64,000 nucleotides of DNA, from NCBI GenBank assembly GCA_031292915.1, contig JAUMSH010000086.1, positions 62,001 through 126,000 on the forward strand. The letters run 5' to 3'. The notes under the pieces are model-generated. The model was not told where the DNA came from. It saw nothing but the letters and a program-made list of their open reading frames with translations, and ran no database searches. This DNA comes from Collinsella sp. (GTDB lineage Bacteria; Actinomycetota; Coriobacteriia; Coriobacteriales; Coriobacteriaceae). Every line of letters begins with the position of its first letter. Position 1 is the first letter of the stretch. Shown one piece after another: positions 34,767 through 43,613 of the stretch. Both the position numbers and the translations under genes were made by a program.

Positions 34767-35189
34767 TTACAAAGTGCAGCCCACGACCTCGATTATGGCA
34801 AAAATCGGCACTAAAAACGGGAGCAATGGCAGGGAGCACGATTTTGTGAAGAGACAGGAGAGGGCAAGGACCAGGAGCGCGACGGCAAATGCCACGATGC
34901 CACCCATAGGGTCGAGCGTGCAAAGCGCGAAGAGTGCTTTGGCGTCCCCCATGCCAATGCCCGAGGTTTGGCGAAAACGACGCCAGAGGGACTCAGTCAG
35001 CACAAGGGCAAGGTAGACGATGACCGCAAGACCGGCATGGTCAAGCGCCGTGTTAACGCCTTTGTCGAGCCAAACGCCCACTAACGCCGTCACCGCACAC
35101 GCACCGGCAAGCTCATTGGGAAAACGTCGCTGACGGGCATCAATCGCCGCGCCGGCAAAGATGCAAATCCAAAACGGAATATAAAACAT
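34767..35189 (-). CDS. A24-family prepilin peptidase-like membrane protein
   Basis: A 140-residue membrane protease core. The two catalytic aspartates of aspartic prepilin peptidases are visible: one in GAAIDARQRRFPNEL (residue about 16) and the GxGD motif in SGIGMGDAKALFAL. The N-terminal methylase domain of full-length PilD is missing, as in short TadV/FppA-type peptidases. GAGGAGG precedes the ATG at 35189. No pilin or type IV pilus genes lie in this window, so its substrate is elsewhere. Confidence 0.85.
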   Translation of the reverse strand: MFYIPFWICIFAGAAIDARQRRFPNELAGACAVTALVGVWLDKGVNTALDHAGLAVIVYLALVLTESLWRRFRQTSGIGMGDAKALFALCTLDPMGGIVAFAVALLVLALSCLFTKSCSLPLLPFLVPIFAIIEVVGCTL

Positions 35190-35221
35190 CGAGTACCTCC
35201 TCGAGCTGCATCGCAAAAGCA

Positions 35222-35262
35222 AAAACCACCACAAAGGTGCCTGTCCCCTTTGCGGTGGTTTT
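35222..35262 (-). terminator. Terminator of the glycosyltransferase gene
   Basis: AAAACCACCGCAAAGG pairs with CCTTTGTGGTGGTTTT on the minus strand, followed by more Ts. The loop includes GGGGACAGGCA. The same stem sequence forms the terminator at 43038-43078. Confidence 0.85.
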
Positions 35263-35270
35263 GGTGGTGG

Positions 35271-36566
35271 TTATTTGGCGCCTTGCATGACCTCGTCGAG
35301 GGTGACGTTTACGGCATGCTGGGTAGGAACCCAGTCGACCTTCAGGAACAGCGCGGCCACCGTAATGGGGATATAGCTGAACATAAAGATCGGGAAGGTA
35401 AACAGGTTAGTCACCAGACGCCACTTTTGCGCGCAGTGAATGTGCTTGTACTCAAAGATAGTCGTGAGCAGCGCCAGGATAAAGAAGGTCTGATACATCA
35501 TGGCGAAGGTCATAATGAGCGAAGCGGCGCACGCCTGCATCTCGACTTCGGTAGCCAAGAAGCCGTGCGAGAGCCCGCCCACGATGAGGAAGGTCGCGTT
35601 GGCGAGCATGGAGATCAGGGACAGCAGCATGCCCGGAGCGATAGTCATAAACATGTCGTAGGCGGCAAAGCGATGATAGCGGAACGTCGATTTGACAAGA
35701 TGCTTGCCATAGGTAAAAAAGACCTGGTAGAAGCCCTTGGTCCAGCGCATGCGCTGTTTCCAGGATGCCTTGAACGTCACGGGCTGTTCGTCAAAGAACT
35801 CCGCCGGCGCATAGCCAATGCGAATGCCGTGAATGGCGCAGAACGTGGTGAACTGAATATCCTCGGTCAGCGTGTGGAACTGCCAGCCGTGCATGCCCTC
35901 GATAACACTGGCGGAGATGAGGTAGCCCGAACCCGAGACAGCGCAAGAAGTCTTGCAGATATTGCGCGCGTTGTTGAGAAAGCGCGCCTCGCGCAAATAC
36001 CAGGTAGCATTAGCTGCCGAGATCCACGAGCTGCCAAAGTTCTTGGAGTTGCGATAGCTCGTGACCACATGGAATCCCTGGTCAAAGGCATCGTTCATCT
36101 TGGACACGTAATCGCGGGATATGACGTTATCAGCATCGAAAATAAAGTAGCCCTCAAACGTGTCGGGATACTCGTTAAGGATGCGGTCAAAACCAAAGTC
36201 CATGACCCAGCTCTTACCCTTGCGGGCCAGGTCGTTGCGCTCATAAACGATGGCGCCCGCCTCGCGCGCGAGCTGCGCCGTGTTGTCGGTGCAGGCATCG
36301 GCGACCACGAAGACCTCGATAAGCTCGGACGGATAATCCTGGTCCTTGATGGAGCGAACGAGGTTGGCAATCACGGCCTCCTCATTATGCGCCGCGATAA
36401 AAAAAGCATAGCGATGGAGTTTTTTGGCCTTAGGAGGCGCGACCTCGCCACGAAGAGCGCCAATGACAAAGAAGACCACCTGGTACAGAAAGCAGACCGT
36501 GAGCAGCGTGACGACAATCTGGTTGAAGATCACAATGGGTGTGTTGGTTTGTAAAAAGGCGAGCAT
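35271..36566 (-). CDS. Membrane-bound family 2 glycosyltransferase
   Basis: A 431-residue processive-type GT2 enzyme. An N-terminal membrane segment (IVIFNQIVVTLLTVCFLYQVVFFVIG) precedes the catalytic domain with FIAAHNEEAVI, the DAC aspartate, the DxD-like FIFDADN, the TEDIQF motif and QRMRW, which together are the D,D,D,Q(Q/R)xRW set. Three or more membrane segments close the protein. It likely makes or exports a surface polysaccharide or glycolipid. The gene stands alone between rluD and the A24 peptidase gene. Confidence 0.88.
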   Translation of the reverse strand: MLAFLQTNTPIVIFNQIVVTLLTVCFLYQVVFFVIGALRGEVAPPKAKKLHRYAFFIAAHNEEAVIANLVRSIKDQDYPSELIEVFVVADACTDNTAQLAREAGAIVYERNDLARKGKSWVMDFGFDRILNEYPDTFEGYFIFDADNVISRDYVSKMNDAFDQGFHVVTSYRNSKNFGSSWISAANATWYLREARFLNNARNICKTSCAVSGSGYLISASVIEGMHGWQFHTLTEDIQFTTFCAIHGIRIGYAPAEFFDEQPVTFKASWKQRMRWTKGFYQVFFTYGKHLVKSTFRYHRFAAYDMFMTIAPGMLLSLISMLANATFLIVGGLSHGFLATEVEMQACAASLIMTFAMMYQTFFILALLTTIFEYKHIHCAQKWRLVTNLFTFPIFMFSYIPITVAALFLKVDWVPTQHAVNVTLDEVMQGAK

Positions 36567-36648
36567 GCAGGCTCCCGAGAACGCGTTACGTAAACAACCG
36601 TATATCTTACCGCAGGCTAATCGAGTTCAAGAAACCACCTAATACTGG

Positions 36649-37662
36649 CTAGACTTCGAGCAGGCCGAGCTGCGGGACGATGTCGTCGCCGGCGGCCGTG
36701 CGACCGAGCGAGCGCGGAGCCAGATCGTCGAGAACCGCGGCAAGATCCCACGGCAGCTCATCGCGGCACTCAATACGCTCCCCCGTCACGGGATGGTCGA
36801 ATGCGACGCGCCAGGAATGAAGGAATTGCCTGGTCAGACCCTGATCGGCGCGTGCATCGCACTTGCCGTAGAGCGGATCGCCCACGCAGGCATGGTTGAT
36901 ATGGCGCATATGCACGCGAATCTGATGTGTGCGGCCCGTAAACAGGTGGCACTCGACGAGCGTATAGCCGTCATCAAAACGCGTGGAATCAAAGCGCTCA
37001 AGGACCTTAAAGGTCGTAATGGCCTGGCGCGCGAAAGGATCGTCCGAAACCGCCATCTTGACACGGTCACGCGTAGAGCGGGCAATGCCGGTGTTAATGG
37101 TGCCCTTGTCCATGGCGATGTGACCGTGAACGAGCGTGATATAGCGACGATCGAGCGTGCGCGTGCGAATGAGATTTTGAAGCGCGCGCTGCGTGTCGTC
37201 GTCCTTTGCCGCAAGCATGAGACCCGAGGTATCGCGATCTAAACGATGCACGATACCGGGGCGATCCTCGCCCTGCACGGTACCCAGATGGTCGATACCG
37301 CAATGATAGACCAGGGCATTCGCGAGCGTGCCGCTCTCATGACCATGCGCAGGATGGCACACCAGGCCACGCTGCTTGGAGAGCACAATGAGATAGTCGT
37401 CCTCATAGCGAATGACGAGCGGGATGGCCTCGGGAATCACATCGGTGGGATCGTGCGGCTCGGGCAGGTCGACCGAGATGCGGTCACCGGAGCGCACGGC
37501 ATACTTTTTGGACAGGCAGGTCTCGCCATTGACACATACGGCACCGCCCTCAATCAGATGCGCACAAGCAGAGCGCGTAGGGCAGCCGTCATTGGCGCCC
37601 AGATAGGCGTCAAGACGCTGACCAGCGGCATCGTCGGCAACAAGGATATGGATGTCGGCCAT
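36649..37662 (-). CDS. rluD: RluA/RluD-family 23S rRNA pseudouridine synthase
   Basis: A 337-residue enzyme with an N-terminal S4 domain (QRLDAYLG, SACAHLIEGGAVCVNG) and the catalytic domain with HRLDRDTSGLMLAAK, whose aspartate attacks the uridine. GRTHQIRVHM marks the RluA class. The ATG overlaps the lspA stop as TAATG, the common lspA-rluD pair. The exact uridine targets are inferred from the family. Confidence 0.92.
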   Translation of the reverse strand: MADIHILVADDAAGQRLDAYLGANDGCPTRSACAHLIEGGAVCVNGETCLSKKYAVRSGDRISVDLPEPHDPTDVIPEAIPLVIRYEDDYLIVLSKQRGLVCHPAHGHESGTLANALVYHCGIDHLGTVQGEDRPGIVHRLDRDTSGLMLAAKDDDTQRALQNLIRTRTLDRRYITLVHGHIAMDKGTINTGIARSTRDRVKMAVSDDPFARQAITTFKVLERFDSTRFDDGYTLVECHLFTGRTHQIRVHMRHINHACVGDPLYGKCDARADQGLTRQFLHSWRVAFDHPVTGERIECRDELPWDLAAVLDDLAPRSLGRTAAGDDIVPQLGLLEV

Positions 37663-38261
37663 TAGCGCTCATTCCTTTCGCGAATCTTGCGGGCACGCTC
37701 CCCACGCTGCTGGGCTTTGCGCTTAACGCGGGCCTCGTCACGGGCGTTGAGCTCGGCGGTCGCATCGACCTCGCGAGCGGCGGGACTCAGAAACATGTAA
37801 CCGATAAGCGCCAGCACGACGCCGACCGTAATGCCGATATCGGCCACGTTAAAGACGGGAAAGTCGATGAAGGTGGTGGCAATAAAATCGGTCACAAAGC
37901 CAAAAGTCAGACGGTCGATTGCGTTGCCAATGGCGCCGCCCGCAACCATCGCCATGCCCACGACTTCAAGATGGGCGAGCTGGGGTGCACGAACGAGGTA
38001 CACGGCAATAGCGATAATGACCGCCAACGCCAGCACGGCAAACGCGATGCCATGCCCCTCGCCCATACTAAAGGCAGCACCGATATTGCGGACAAACATA
38101 AAGTCGATGACACCGGGGATGACAGTCACATGCAAAGCTTCGCCCACGGCACGAACCGCAAGCTTGGTCAGCTGGTCAACAAGCAGCACAACGAGCGCTA
38201 CCCCACCAGCAACACCCAACCGCCAACGCAAAGGCGGCGTCATATCCCCAGCACGACCCAA
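37662..38261 (-). CDS. lspA: Lipoprotein signal peptidase (signal peptidase II)
   Basis: A 199-residue membrane aspartic protease that removes lipoprotein signal peptides. Four membrane segments are visible, with catalytic aspartates in GGAIGNAIDRL and FNVADIGIT. The C-terminal 35 residues are a basic, Arg/Lys-rich cytoplasmic tail. I kept the TTG at 38261, which has AGGGGA 5 bases upstream; the ATG at 38243 has its only purine stretch too close. Confidence 0.93.
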   Translation of the reverse strand: MGRAGDMTPPLRWRLGVAGGVALVVLLVDQLTKLAVRAVGEALHVTVIPGVIDFMFVRNIGAAFSMGEGHGIAFAVLALAVIIAIAVYLVRAPQLAHLEVVGMAMVAGGAIGNAIDRLTFGFVTDFIATTFIDFPVFNVADIGITVGVVLALIGYMFLSPAAREVDATAELNARDEARVKRKAQQRGERARKIRERNER

Positions 38262-38381
38262 ATCAATCCCCTACCCTCAAGATCATCGAATTACGTTTAA
38301 TGCGAAGAACTATCTTATATTGCCATACGCAGAACGCACGACATATCCACCAACGCAATCGAAATAACCAGCTAAAAAGGA

Positions 38382-38412
38382 AAGCGGCATTCCGAAAAAC
38401 AGAATGCCGCTT
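38382..38412 (-). terminator. Terminator distal to ileS
   Basis: AAGCGGCATTC pairs perfectly with GAATGCCGCTT across a T-rich loop on the minus strand and is followed by TCCTTTTT. It lies some 245 bases past the ileS stop. Confidence 0.7.
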
Positions 38413-38432
38413 GAATGTGACACAGGTGGTCA

Positions 38433-38476
38433 TTGGGGACGTTCTTGTTTGACTAGTCATTTAAGAACGTCCCCAA
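38433..38476. repeat. REP-like palindrome GGGGACGTTCTT...AAGAACGTCCCC
   Basis: The 14-base arms TTGGGGACGTTCTT (38433-38446) and AAGAACGTCCCCAA (38463-38476) are perfect complements, and the centre holds the self-complementary ATGACTAGTCAT. GGGGAC-type palindromes of this kind are typical of REP sequences spread by REP-associated (RAYT) transposases. Confidence 0.75.
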
Positions 38477-38519
38477 CAACTAAACAATAGAAACGCCGCA
38501 TTACCGTCGCCAACAGCGA

Positions 38520-38617
38520 AAACGCCTCTAAGCGAGCAAGGTGACGTGAAAGAGGAGGGAAGCGTACTTTGGTACGCGACCGACGATTGAACGTCAGATT
38601 GCCGCTTAGGGGCGTTT
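38520..38617. repeat. Nested inverted-repeat element beside ileS
   Basis: Three stems nest on one axis: AAACGCCTCTAAGCG with CGCTTAGGGGCGTTT (38520-38534/38603-38617), GCAAGGTGACGT with ACGTCAGATTGC (38536-38547/38591-38602, imperfect), and GCGTAC-TTTG-GTACGC (38562-38577). No coding frame. It resembles a small mobile element or structured RNA. Confidence 0.65.
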
Positions 38618-38626
38618 GCAGCGTCG

Positions 38627-38661
38627 GTAGGTTACGGCGTTCTACGAACGCCGTAACCTAC
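38627..38661 (-). terminator. Hairpin overlapping the ileS stop codon
   Basis: A perfect 15-base stem (GTAGGTTACGGCGTT/AACGCCGTAACCTAC, loop CTACG) includes the ileS TAG itself. There is no following T-run, so it may stabilise the mRNA end or be part of the adjacent repeat instead of terminating. Confidence 0.5.
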
Positions 38662-41459
38662 AAAGCGTCGGCGCAGCGCTTGCAAATATGCGCGTGGCCG
38701 TTGTACTCGCCGACGGTGGTGCGGTAGTTCCAGCAACGGTCGCAGCACTCGCCCTCGGCTGCCTCGATGGCAACGGAGAGCTCCTCGCCCTGGGTCAGCT
38801 CAACATCGGAGACGATGTAGAACTCGGCCAGGTCGACGGCCTTATCGCCGGTCAGCAGCGCGTACATCTCGGCGGGAACGACCGCCTTGACGCGGACCTG
38901 CTGGCTCTTAGTGAAGGTGCCGGCAGAACGGGCATCCTCAAGGGCCTTGGTCACGGCGCTACGGAGCTCGAGCGAAGCCTCGAGCACGCCCTCAAACTTA
39001 TTGGCCTCGTCGACCGTGATGGGCGACTTATACCAATCGAGCAGCGCGGCGTACTTCTGGTGATCGACGCAGCCGGCAGGTGCATAGGCCATGGCCTCAT
39101 CGACTGTGTAGGACAGGATCGGCTGCAGGTCGCGCATGAGCATCGAGAAGAGCTCGGCCAGCACGGTCTGTGCGCTGCGGCGCTCGAGCGAGCCGGGCTT
39201 GTCGCAGTACAGACGGTCCTTCAGAGCGTCGAGGTACACGTTAGAAAGCTCGGTCACCACGAAGTCGTAGAGCGCACGGTAGGCGCGCGGGAACTCGTAG
39301 CTGGCGTAGGCGTCGTCGACCTCGGCCTGGACCTGGGTCAGACGGGCAACCATGAGCTTGTCGAGCGGCAGCAAGTCGGCAAAGGCGACGCCGTCGGTCT
39401 CGGGCTCAAACTGACCCTCGAGCTCGGAGAGCAGGAAGCGCAGCGTGTTGCGGAAACGGCGATAGGCATCAGACGTACGAGCGAGAATCTCGTGGTCGAT
39501 GGAGACGTCGGAGCTGGTGTCGACAGAAGCAACCCACAGACGGATGATGTCGGCGCCCATCTCGTCACAGACCTTGTTGGGGTCGATGACGTTGCCGAGC
39601 GACTTGGACATCTTGCGGCCCTGGCCGTCGAGCGTGAAGCCCTGCGAGACGACCGCCTTGTACGGAGCATGGCCGTTGGCACCCACCGAGGTGAGCAGCG
39701 AGCTCTGGAACCAACCGCGGTGCTGGTCGGATCCCTCGAGGTACACGTCCGCCGGGTACTCAAGCTCGGGGCGATACTCGCAGACGGCCTTCCAGGAGAC
39801 GCCGGAGTCCCACCACACGTCGAGGATGTCCTTATCGGCCTTAAGGTGATGGCCGCCGCACTTGGGGCAGACGCAGGCCTCGCCCAGGTAGCTCTCGGGA
39901 GCGTCGGTGAACCAGGCGTCGGAGCCCTTCTCGTGGAAGAGCTTGATGACGGCGTCGAGCGTAGCGTCGTTCATGACCTTCTCGCCGCAGTCGGCACAGG
40001 TGTAGCTGGGGATAGGCACGCCCCAGTTGCGCTGACGGCTGATGCACCAGTCGGGACGCTGCTCAACCATGGCGCCGATGCGGTTGGCGGCGTGAGCCGG
40101 ATACCACTTGACGTTCTCGCGAACCTCCTTGCCAGCCTGCTCGCGCAAACCAGTCTTGTCCATCGAGACAAACCACTGGTCGGTAGCACGGAAGAGCACC
40201 GGGTGCTTGCAGCGCCAGCAGTGCGGATAGCTGTGCGTGATCTTCTTCTCGAGGACCAGGGTTCCGCGCTCGCGCAGGAACTCAATGATGTGCGGGTTGG
40301 CCTCATCGGTATCCATACCGCTGAAGGGGCCGCCGGTGCCAAACTCCTCGCCGGTGTAGAACTTGCCGTCGTCATCGACCGGCATGCAGATGTCGGTGAT
40401 GCCCTCCTTGAGACAGGCAAAGTAGTCGTCGACGCCGTGGCCGGGCGAGTTGTGGACGATACCGGTACCGTCATCGACACCGACGTAATCGGCCAGCAGC
40501 GCCACGCCCTCAACGCCGTCAAAGATCGGCTGCTTGTAGTGAACGTGGTGGAAGGTCTCGGCGGGAACCACATAGGGCTTACCGTCAACCATAACCGGGG
40601 TGTACTCCCAGCCAAACTCCTCACAGCACTTGGGAGCCAGATCCTCGAGCATGACCTCGGCACGGCCGTCATGCTCAACGGCGACATAGGCAGCGCCGGG
40701 CTTGAGGGAAACGGCCTGGTCGGAGGGGATGGTCCACGGCGTGGTCGTCCAGATGATAAAGTCGACCGGGCCGTCGAAGTTCTCGAGGCCGGCAGGCTTG
40801 GAGGTCATCTCAAAGCGCACGAAGATGGACGGGCTCGTCTCGTCGGAGTACTCGATCTCGGCCTCGGCCAGCGCGGTGTGGCAGTGCTTGCACCAGTGAA
40901 CCGGCTTGTGACCGCGATAGATCATGCCCTTATCGAACATGGCCTTGAAGACCTCGATGTCGGCGGCGTCATGCTGGTGATAGAGCGTCAGGTAGGGGTT
41001 GTCCCAGTCGCCGAGCACGCCCAGGCGGCGGAAACCGGCCTTCTGGAGCTCGATGTTCTCGACAGCGAACTTGTTGCAGAGCTCACGGATCTTAGCCGTG
41101 GAGGTCTGGTTGAACTTCTCGGTGCCGAGCTTCTCCTCGACCTTATGCTCGATCGGCTGGCCATGGCAGTCCCAACCGGGGACATAGGGAACCTCATAGC
41201 CCTGCATCATCCAGTAGCGGTTGATCATGTCCTTGGAGATCTTGTTCATGGCATGACCGATGTGGATCGGGCCGTTGGCGTACGGAGGACCGTCGTGCAG
41301 CACGAACTTCTTGTGACCCTCGTTCTTCTTCAGAACCTGCTCGTAGACCTTGTTGTCCTGCCAGTCCTTGAGTCGCTTGGGCTCGGACTTGGAAAGACCG
41401 GCACGCATGGGAAAACCGGTCTTGGGCAGATTCATCGTCTGCTTGTACTCGTTTGCCAC
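38658..41459 (-). CDS. ileS: Isoleucyl-tRNA synthetase
   Basis: A 933-residue class I synthetase. It has the HIGH motif as GPIHIGHAMN, an editing domain (TTPWTIPSDQAV), KMSKS in GRKMSKSLGNV, and a C-terminal zinc site CCDRCWNYR...HICKRCADAL. The GTG at 41459 is the start, with AAAGGGG 4 bases upstream; the ATG of MNLPKTGF eight codons later is the alternative. Expression is controlled by a T-box leader directly upstream. Confidence 0.97.
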   Translation of the reverse strand: MANEYKQTMNLPKTGFPMRAGLSKSEPKRLKDWQDNKVYEQVLKKNEGHKKFVLHDGPPYANGPIHIGHAMNKISKDMINRYWMMQGYEVPYVPGWDCHGQPIEHKVEEKLGTEKFNQTSTAKIRELCNKFAVENIELQKAGFRRLGVLGDWDNPYLTLYHQHDAADIEVFKAMFDKGMIYRGHKPVHWCKHCHTALAEAEIEYSDETSPSIFVRFEMTSKPAGLENFDGPVDFIIWTTTPWTIPSDQAVSLKPGAAYVAVEHDGRAEVMLEDLAPKCCEEFGWEYTPVMVDGKPYVVPAETFHHVHYKQPIFDGVEGVALLADYVGVDDGTGIVHNSPGHGVDDYFACLKEGITDICMPVDDDGKFYTGEEFGTGGPFSGMDTDEANPHIIEFLRERGTLVLEKKITHSYPHCWRCKHPVLFRATDQWFVSMDKTGLREQAGKEVRENVKWYPAHAANRIGAMVEQRPDWCISRQRNWGVPIPSYTCADCGEKVMNDATLDAVIKLFHEKGSDAWFTDAPESYLGEACVCPKCGGHHLKADKDILDVWWDSGVSWKAVCEYRPELEYPADVYLEGSDQHRGWFQSSLLTSVGANGHAPYKAVVSQGFTLDGQGRKMSKSLGNVIDPNKVCDEMGADIIRLWVASVDTSSDVSIDHEILARTSDAYRRFRNTLRFLLSELEGQFEPETDGVAFADLLPLDKLMVARLTQVQAEVDDAYASYEFPRAYRALYDFVVTELSNVYLDALKDRLYCDKPGSLERRSAQTVLAELFSMLMRDLQPILSYTVDEAMAYAPAGCVDHQKYAALLDWYKSPITVDEANKFEGVLEASLELRSAVTKALEDARSAGTFTKSQQVRVKAVVPAEMYALLTGDKAVDLAEFYIVSDVELTQGEELSVAIEAAEGECCDRCWNYRTTVGEYNGHAHICKRCADAL

Positions 41460-41502
41460 GGTACCCCTTTCATGTCGTGGGCGCGCACGCCCGTTGGGCA
41501 CC

Positions 41503-41800
41503 AAAAAAGCGCCCGTCCCTGCAAGCTGGGACGAAGCGCCACAAAACGGGCTGCACGCCCGCAAAAGCTCTTCGCTTAACCACCCAGCTTAGATGCCCTC
41601 GCCCGCGTATTCGCGCGCTCGCATCCGTTACTCGGCTGGCCTGTATCGACGACCATCTCGGCGATGTCTACTAAGACGAACCTGCGCGGCACGTCCGTTG
41701 GGACCGCAGCTCCGGGGTGATTTTCATCGGTCGCATGCACGGGTTCTCAGCGCTCCCCGCTCTCTGTAGCATGCGGACGGCCGACTACTCGTCCCCATCA
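41503..41800 (-). promoter_or_regulatory. T-box riboswitch of ileS (isoleucine specifier)
   Basis: On the minus strand a T-box leader can be followed: Stem I start GATGGGGACGAGTAG (to 41800), the AGAGAGCGGGG loop motif (41755-41765), and the specifier bulge GAAAATCACCCC with codon ATC (41719-41721, isoleucine). The T-box AGCTGGGTGGTTAAGCG (41573-41589) pairs as antiterminator with CGCTTCGTCCCAGCT just downstream. The competing terminator (41503-41540) ends in TTTTTT. Uncharged tRNA-Ile would let transcription reach ileS. Confidence 0.88.
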
Positions 41801-41945
41801 ACGCTTATGCGGAGTATGCTAGCACGTTCCGCGCCGGCGAAAAACCCTCAACACTGGTTTTATACGTTCGAAATTTCTCGCTATTACAGCCCTTCTCTAG
41901 GAGCAAAATACCTGAAAGCACTTTATCGAACGAAAGAAGGTTGCT

Positions 41946-43028
41946 ATGCGCACGATCGGAATGAGCGACTACACCGTTGGCGAGGATTGCTTTACCGAGC
42001 TGCCAACTGCACTGGCGGAGTACGGCGCGAAGAAAGTCGCCATCATTGGCGGCAAGCGAGCCCTGGCTGCGGCGCTGCCGGGAATCGAGGCGGCACTTGA
42101 AGGTACCGATGTCGAGGTCCTGGAGACGCGCGTCTATGGCACCAACAGTACGCGTGCCAATATCGCCAAGGTCGTGAACTCCCCTGCCTGCCAGGAGGCT
42201 GATGTTCTTATCGCCTGCGGCGGCGGCAAGGCGCTCGACACCGTCAAGACAGCGGCCATCGAGCTCAAGAAGATCGTCTTCACTGTCCCGACGATCTGTT
42301 CCAACTGCTCCGCCGCGACCGCCATTGCCGTTGTCTACAACGACGACGGCTCGCTCGAGGGCTATTCGTACCCCAACCGACCGGCGCATATCTTCATCAA
42401 CCCCAAGATCATCGCCGAGGCTCCGGCGGAGTACTTCTGGGCCGGCGTGGGCGATGCCCTGTCCAAGCAGCCCGAGGTCGAGTACGCAACGAGCGCCGGT
42501 AATTTAGAGCACACCGCCGGTCTTGGCCTGGCGCTTGCCCACACCTGCTCCGAGCCGCTGTTTACCTATGGCGTCCAGGGTCTTGAGGACGTGCGACAGG
42601 ACCTGTCGAGCGAGGCCGTCAAGCAAATCGCACTCGATATCGTGGTCAATACGGGCTATGTCTCGAACCTGACGAACCAGAACGATTACTACTACAACTC
42701 GAGCGTGGCGCACGCATTCTACAACGCCACATGCAGCATTCCGCGCGAGGGCACCTACCTGCACGGCGAAGTCGTGAGCCTGGGCGTGCTCGTGCTGTTC
42801 GCCTATACGGGCGATACCGAGAACCTTGAGCGCTACGCGGCCTTTAACAAGCAGATGGGCCTGCCCGTGACGCTTGAGCAGGTCGGGCTTTCCGAGTCCG
42901 ATATCCCGGCCCTGTGCGAGTACGCGCACGCCACCAACGAGTGGAAGCAGGGCAACCCCGAGCCCTTCACCGACGAAAAGTTCGCCGCCGCCATCAAGGC
43001 CGCAAATGCCTACGGCCACACCCTCTAG
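41946..43028 (+). CDS. Glycerol dehydrogenase-like iron-containing alcohol dehydrogenase
   Basis: A 360-residue NAD-dependent dehydrogenase of the GldA branch. The nucleotide-binding ACGGGKALDTVK and VPTICSNCSAATAIAVVY are typical. Metal ligands are D in WAGVGDALSK, H in SSVAHAFYNA and H in TYLHGEVVSLG. GAAGG lies 5 bases before the ATG. It is divergent from ileS and monocistronic. The substrate may be glycerol, 1,2-diol or hydroxy acid; sequence alone does not decide. Confidence 0.88.
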   Translation: MRTIGMSDYTVGEDCFTELPTALAEYGAKKVAIIGGKRALAAALPGIEAALEGTDVEVLETRVYGTNSTRANIAKVVNSPACQEADVLIACGGGKALDTVKTAAIELKKIVFTVPTICSNCSAATAIAVVYNDDGSLEGYSYPNRPAHIFINPKIIAEAPAEYFWAGVGDALSKQPEVEYATSAGNLEHTAGLGLALAHTCSEPLFTYGVQGLEDVRQDLSSEAVKQIALDIVVNTGYVSNLTNQNDYYYNSSVAHAFYNATCSIPREGTYLHGEVVSLGVLVLFAYTGDTENLERYAAFNKQMGLPVTLEQVGLSESDIPALCEYAHATNEWKQGNPEPFTDEKFAAAIKAANAYGHTL

Positions 43029-43037
43029 TTCTAACCC

Positions 43038-43078
43038 AAAACCACCACAAGGGAGCAGCACCTTTGTGGTGGTTTTTT
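43038..43078. terminator. Bidirectional terminator between the dehydrogenase and DUF523 genes
   Basis: AAAACCACCACAAGGG pairs with CCTTTGTGGTGGTTTT and is followed by Ts on the plus strand. On the minus strand the matching T-run follows the DUF523 stop codon, which touches the hairpin. The stem sequence is nearly the same as at 35222-35262. Confidence 0.88.
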
Positions 43079-43532
43079 ATTGCTCCAGCATGCTGGGATC
43101 GAACTCGCTAGCCGGGATCACGCGATAACCGTGGCGGAGCAGTAAATCAACGAAGACACCGTTGCCCGCCGTAAGGGTGCCGCTGAATGTTCCGTCGTAG
43201 ATGCGACCCGCGCCGCACGAGGGACTACGGTCCTGCAGGATGCACGCGGCGATCTCTTCCGGCCCGCCCGCCTGCTCGCACATATCGAGCGCTCGTTGGG
43301 CACCCAGGCGAAATTCGCGATCGACCGAGATGCCCTCGCAGGTACGAACCTCTCCGTTCACAATCTCGGACGGCTTGCGCGGCGTGGGCAGGCCCCCAAA
43401 GACCTCAGGGCACACCAAGAGGACCTCGGTCCCTGTACGCTCGCAGGCCTCGACCAACTCGCGATGGTAGTTGTCGAGCCCGTTATACTTGCAGCTCTCG
43501 CCCATCAAGCAGGCGCTCACCACGATCTTCAT
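43077..43532 (-). CDS. DUF523 family protein
   Basis: A 151-residue cytoplasmic protein with the full DUF523 pattern: VVSACLMGESCKYNG at the start, CPEVFGGLPTPRKPSEIV, and ILQDRSPSCGAGRIYDG. The conserved cysteines suggest metal or cluster binding; no function is established. The ATG at 43532 is favoured over 43538 by spacing from GAGAGGG. Confidence 0.85.
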   Translation of the reverse strand: MKIVVSACLMGESCKYNGLDNYHRELVEACERTGTEVLLVCPEVFGGLPTPRKPSEIVNGEVRTCEGISVDREFRLGAQRALDMCEQAGGPEEIAACILQDRSPSCGAGRIYDGTFSGTLTAGNGVFVDLLLRHGYRVIPASEFDPSMLEQ

Positions 43533-43613
43533 TTCCATCCCTCTCAAGCAAAACGCCCCATTTGAGAAAGCTGCTCAAATGGGGCGTCGGCGTTTACTGG
43601 ATCGGCCGCGGCT

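Noticed and set aside
38688..41579. 963-codon open frame on the plus strand opposite ileS
   Set aside because: Antisense to ileS and its T-box; it reflects codon bias.
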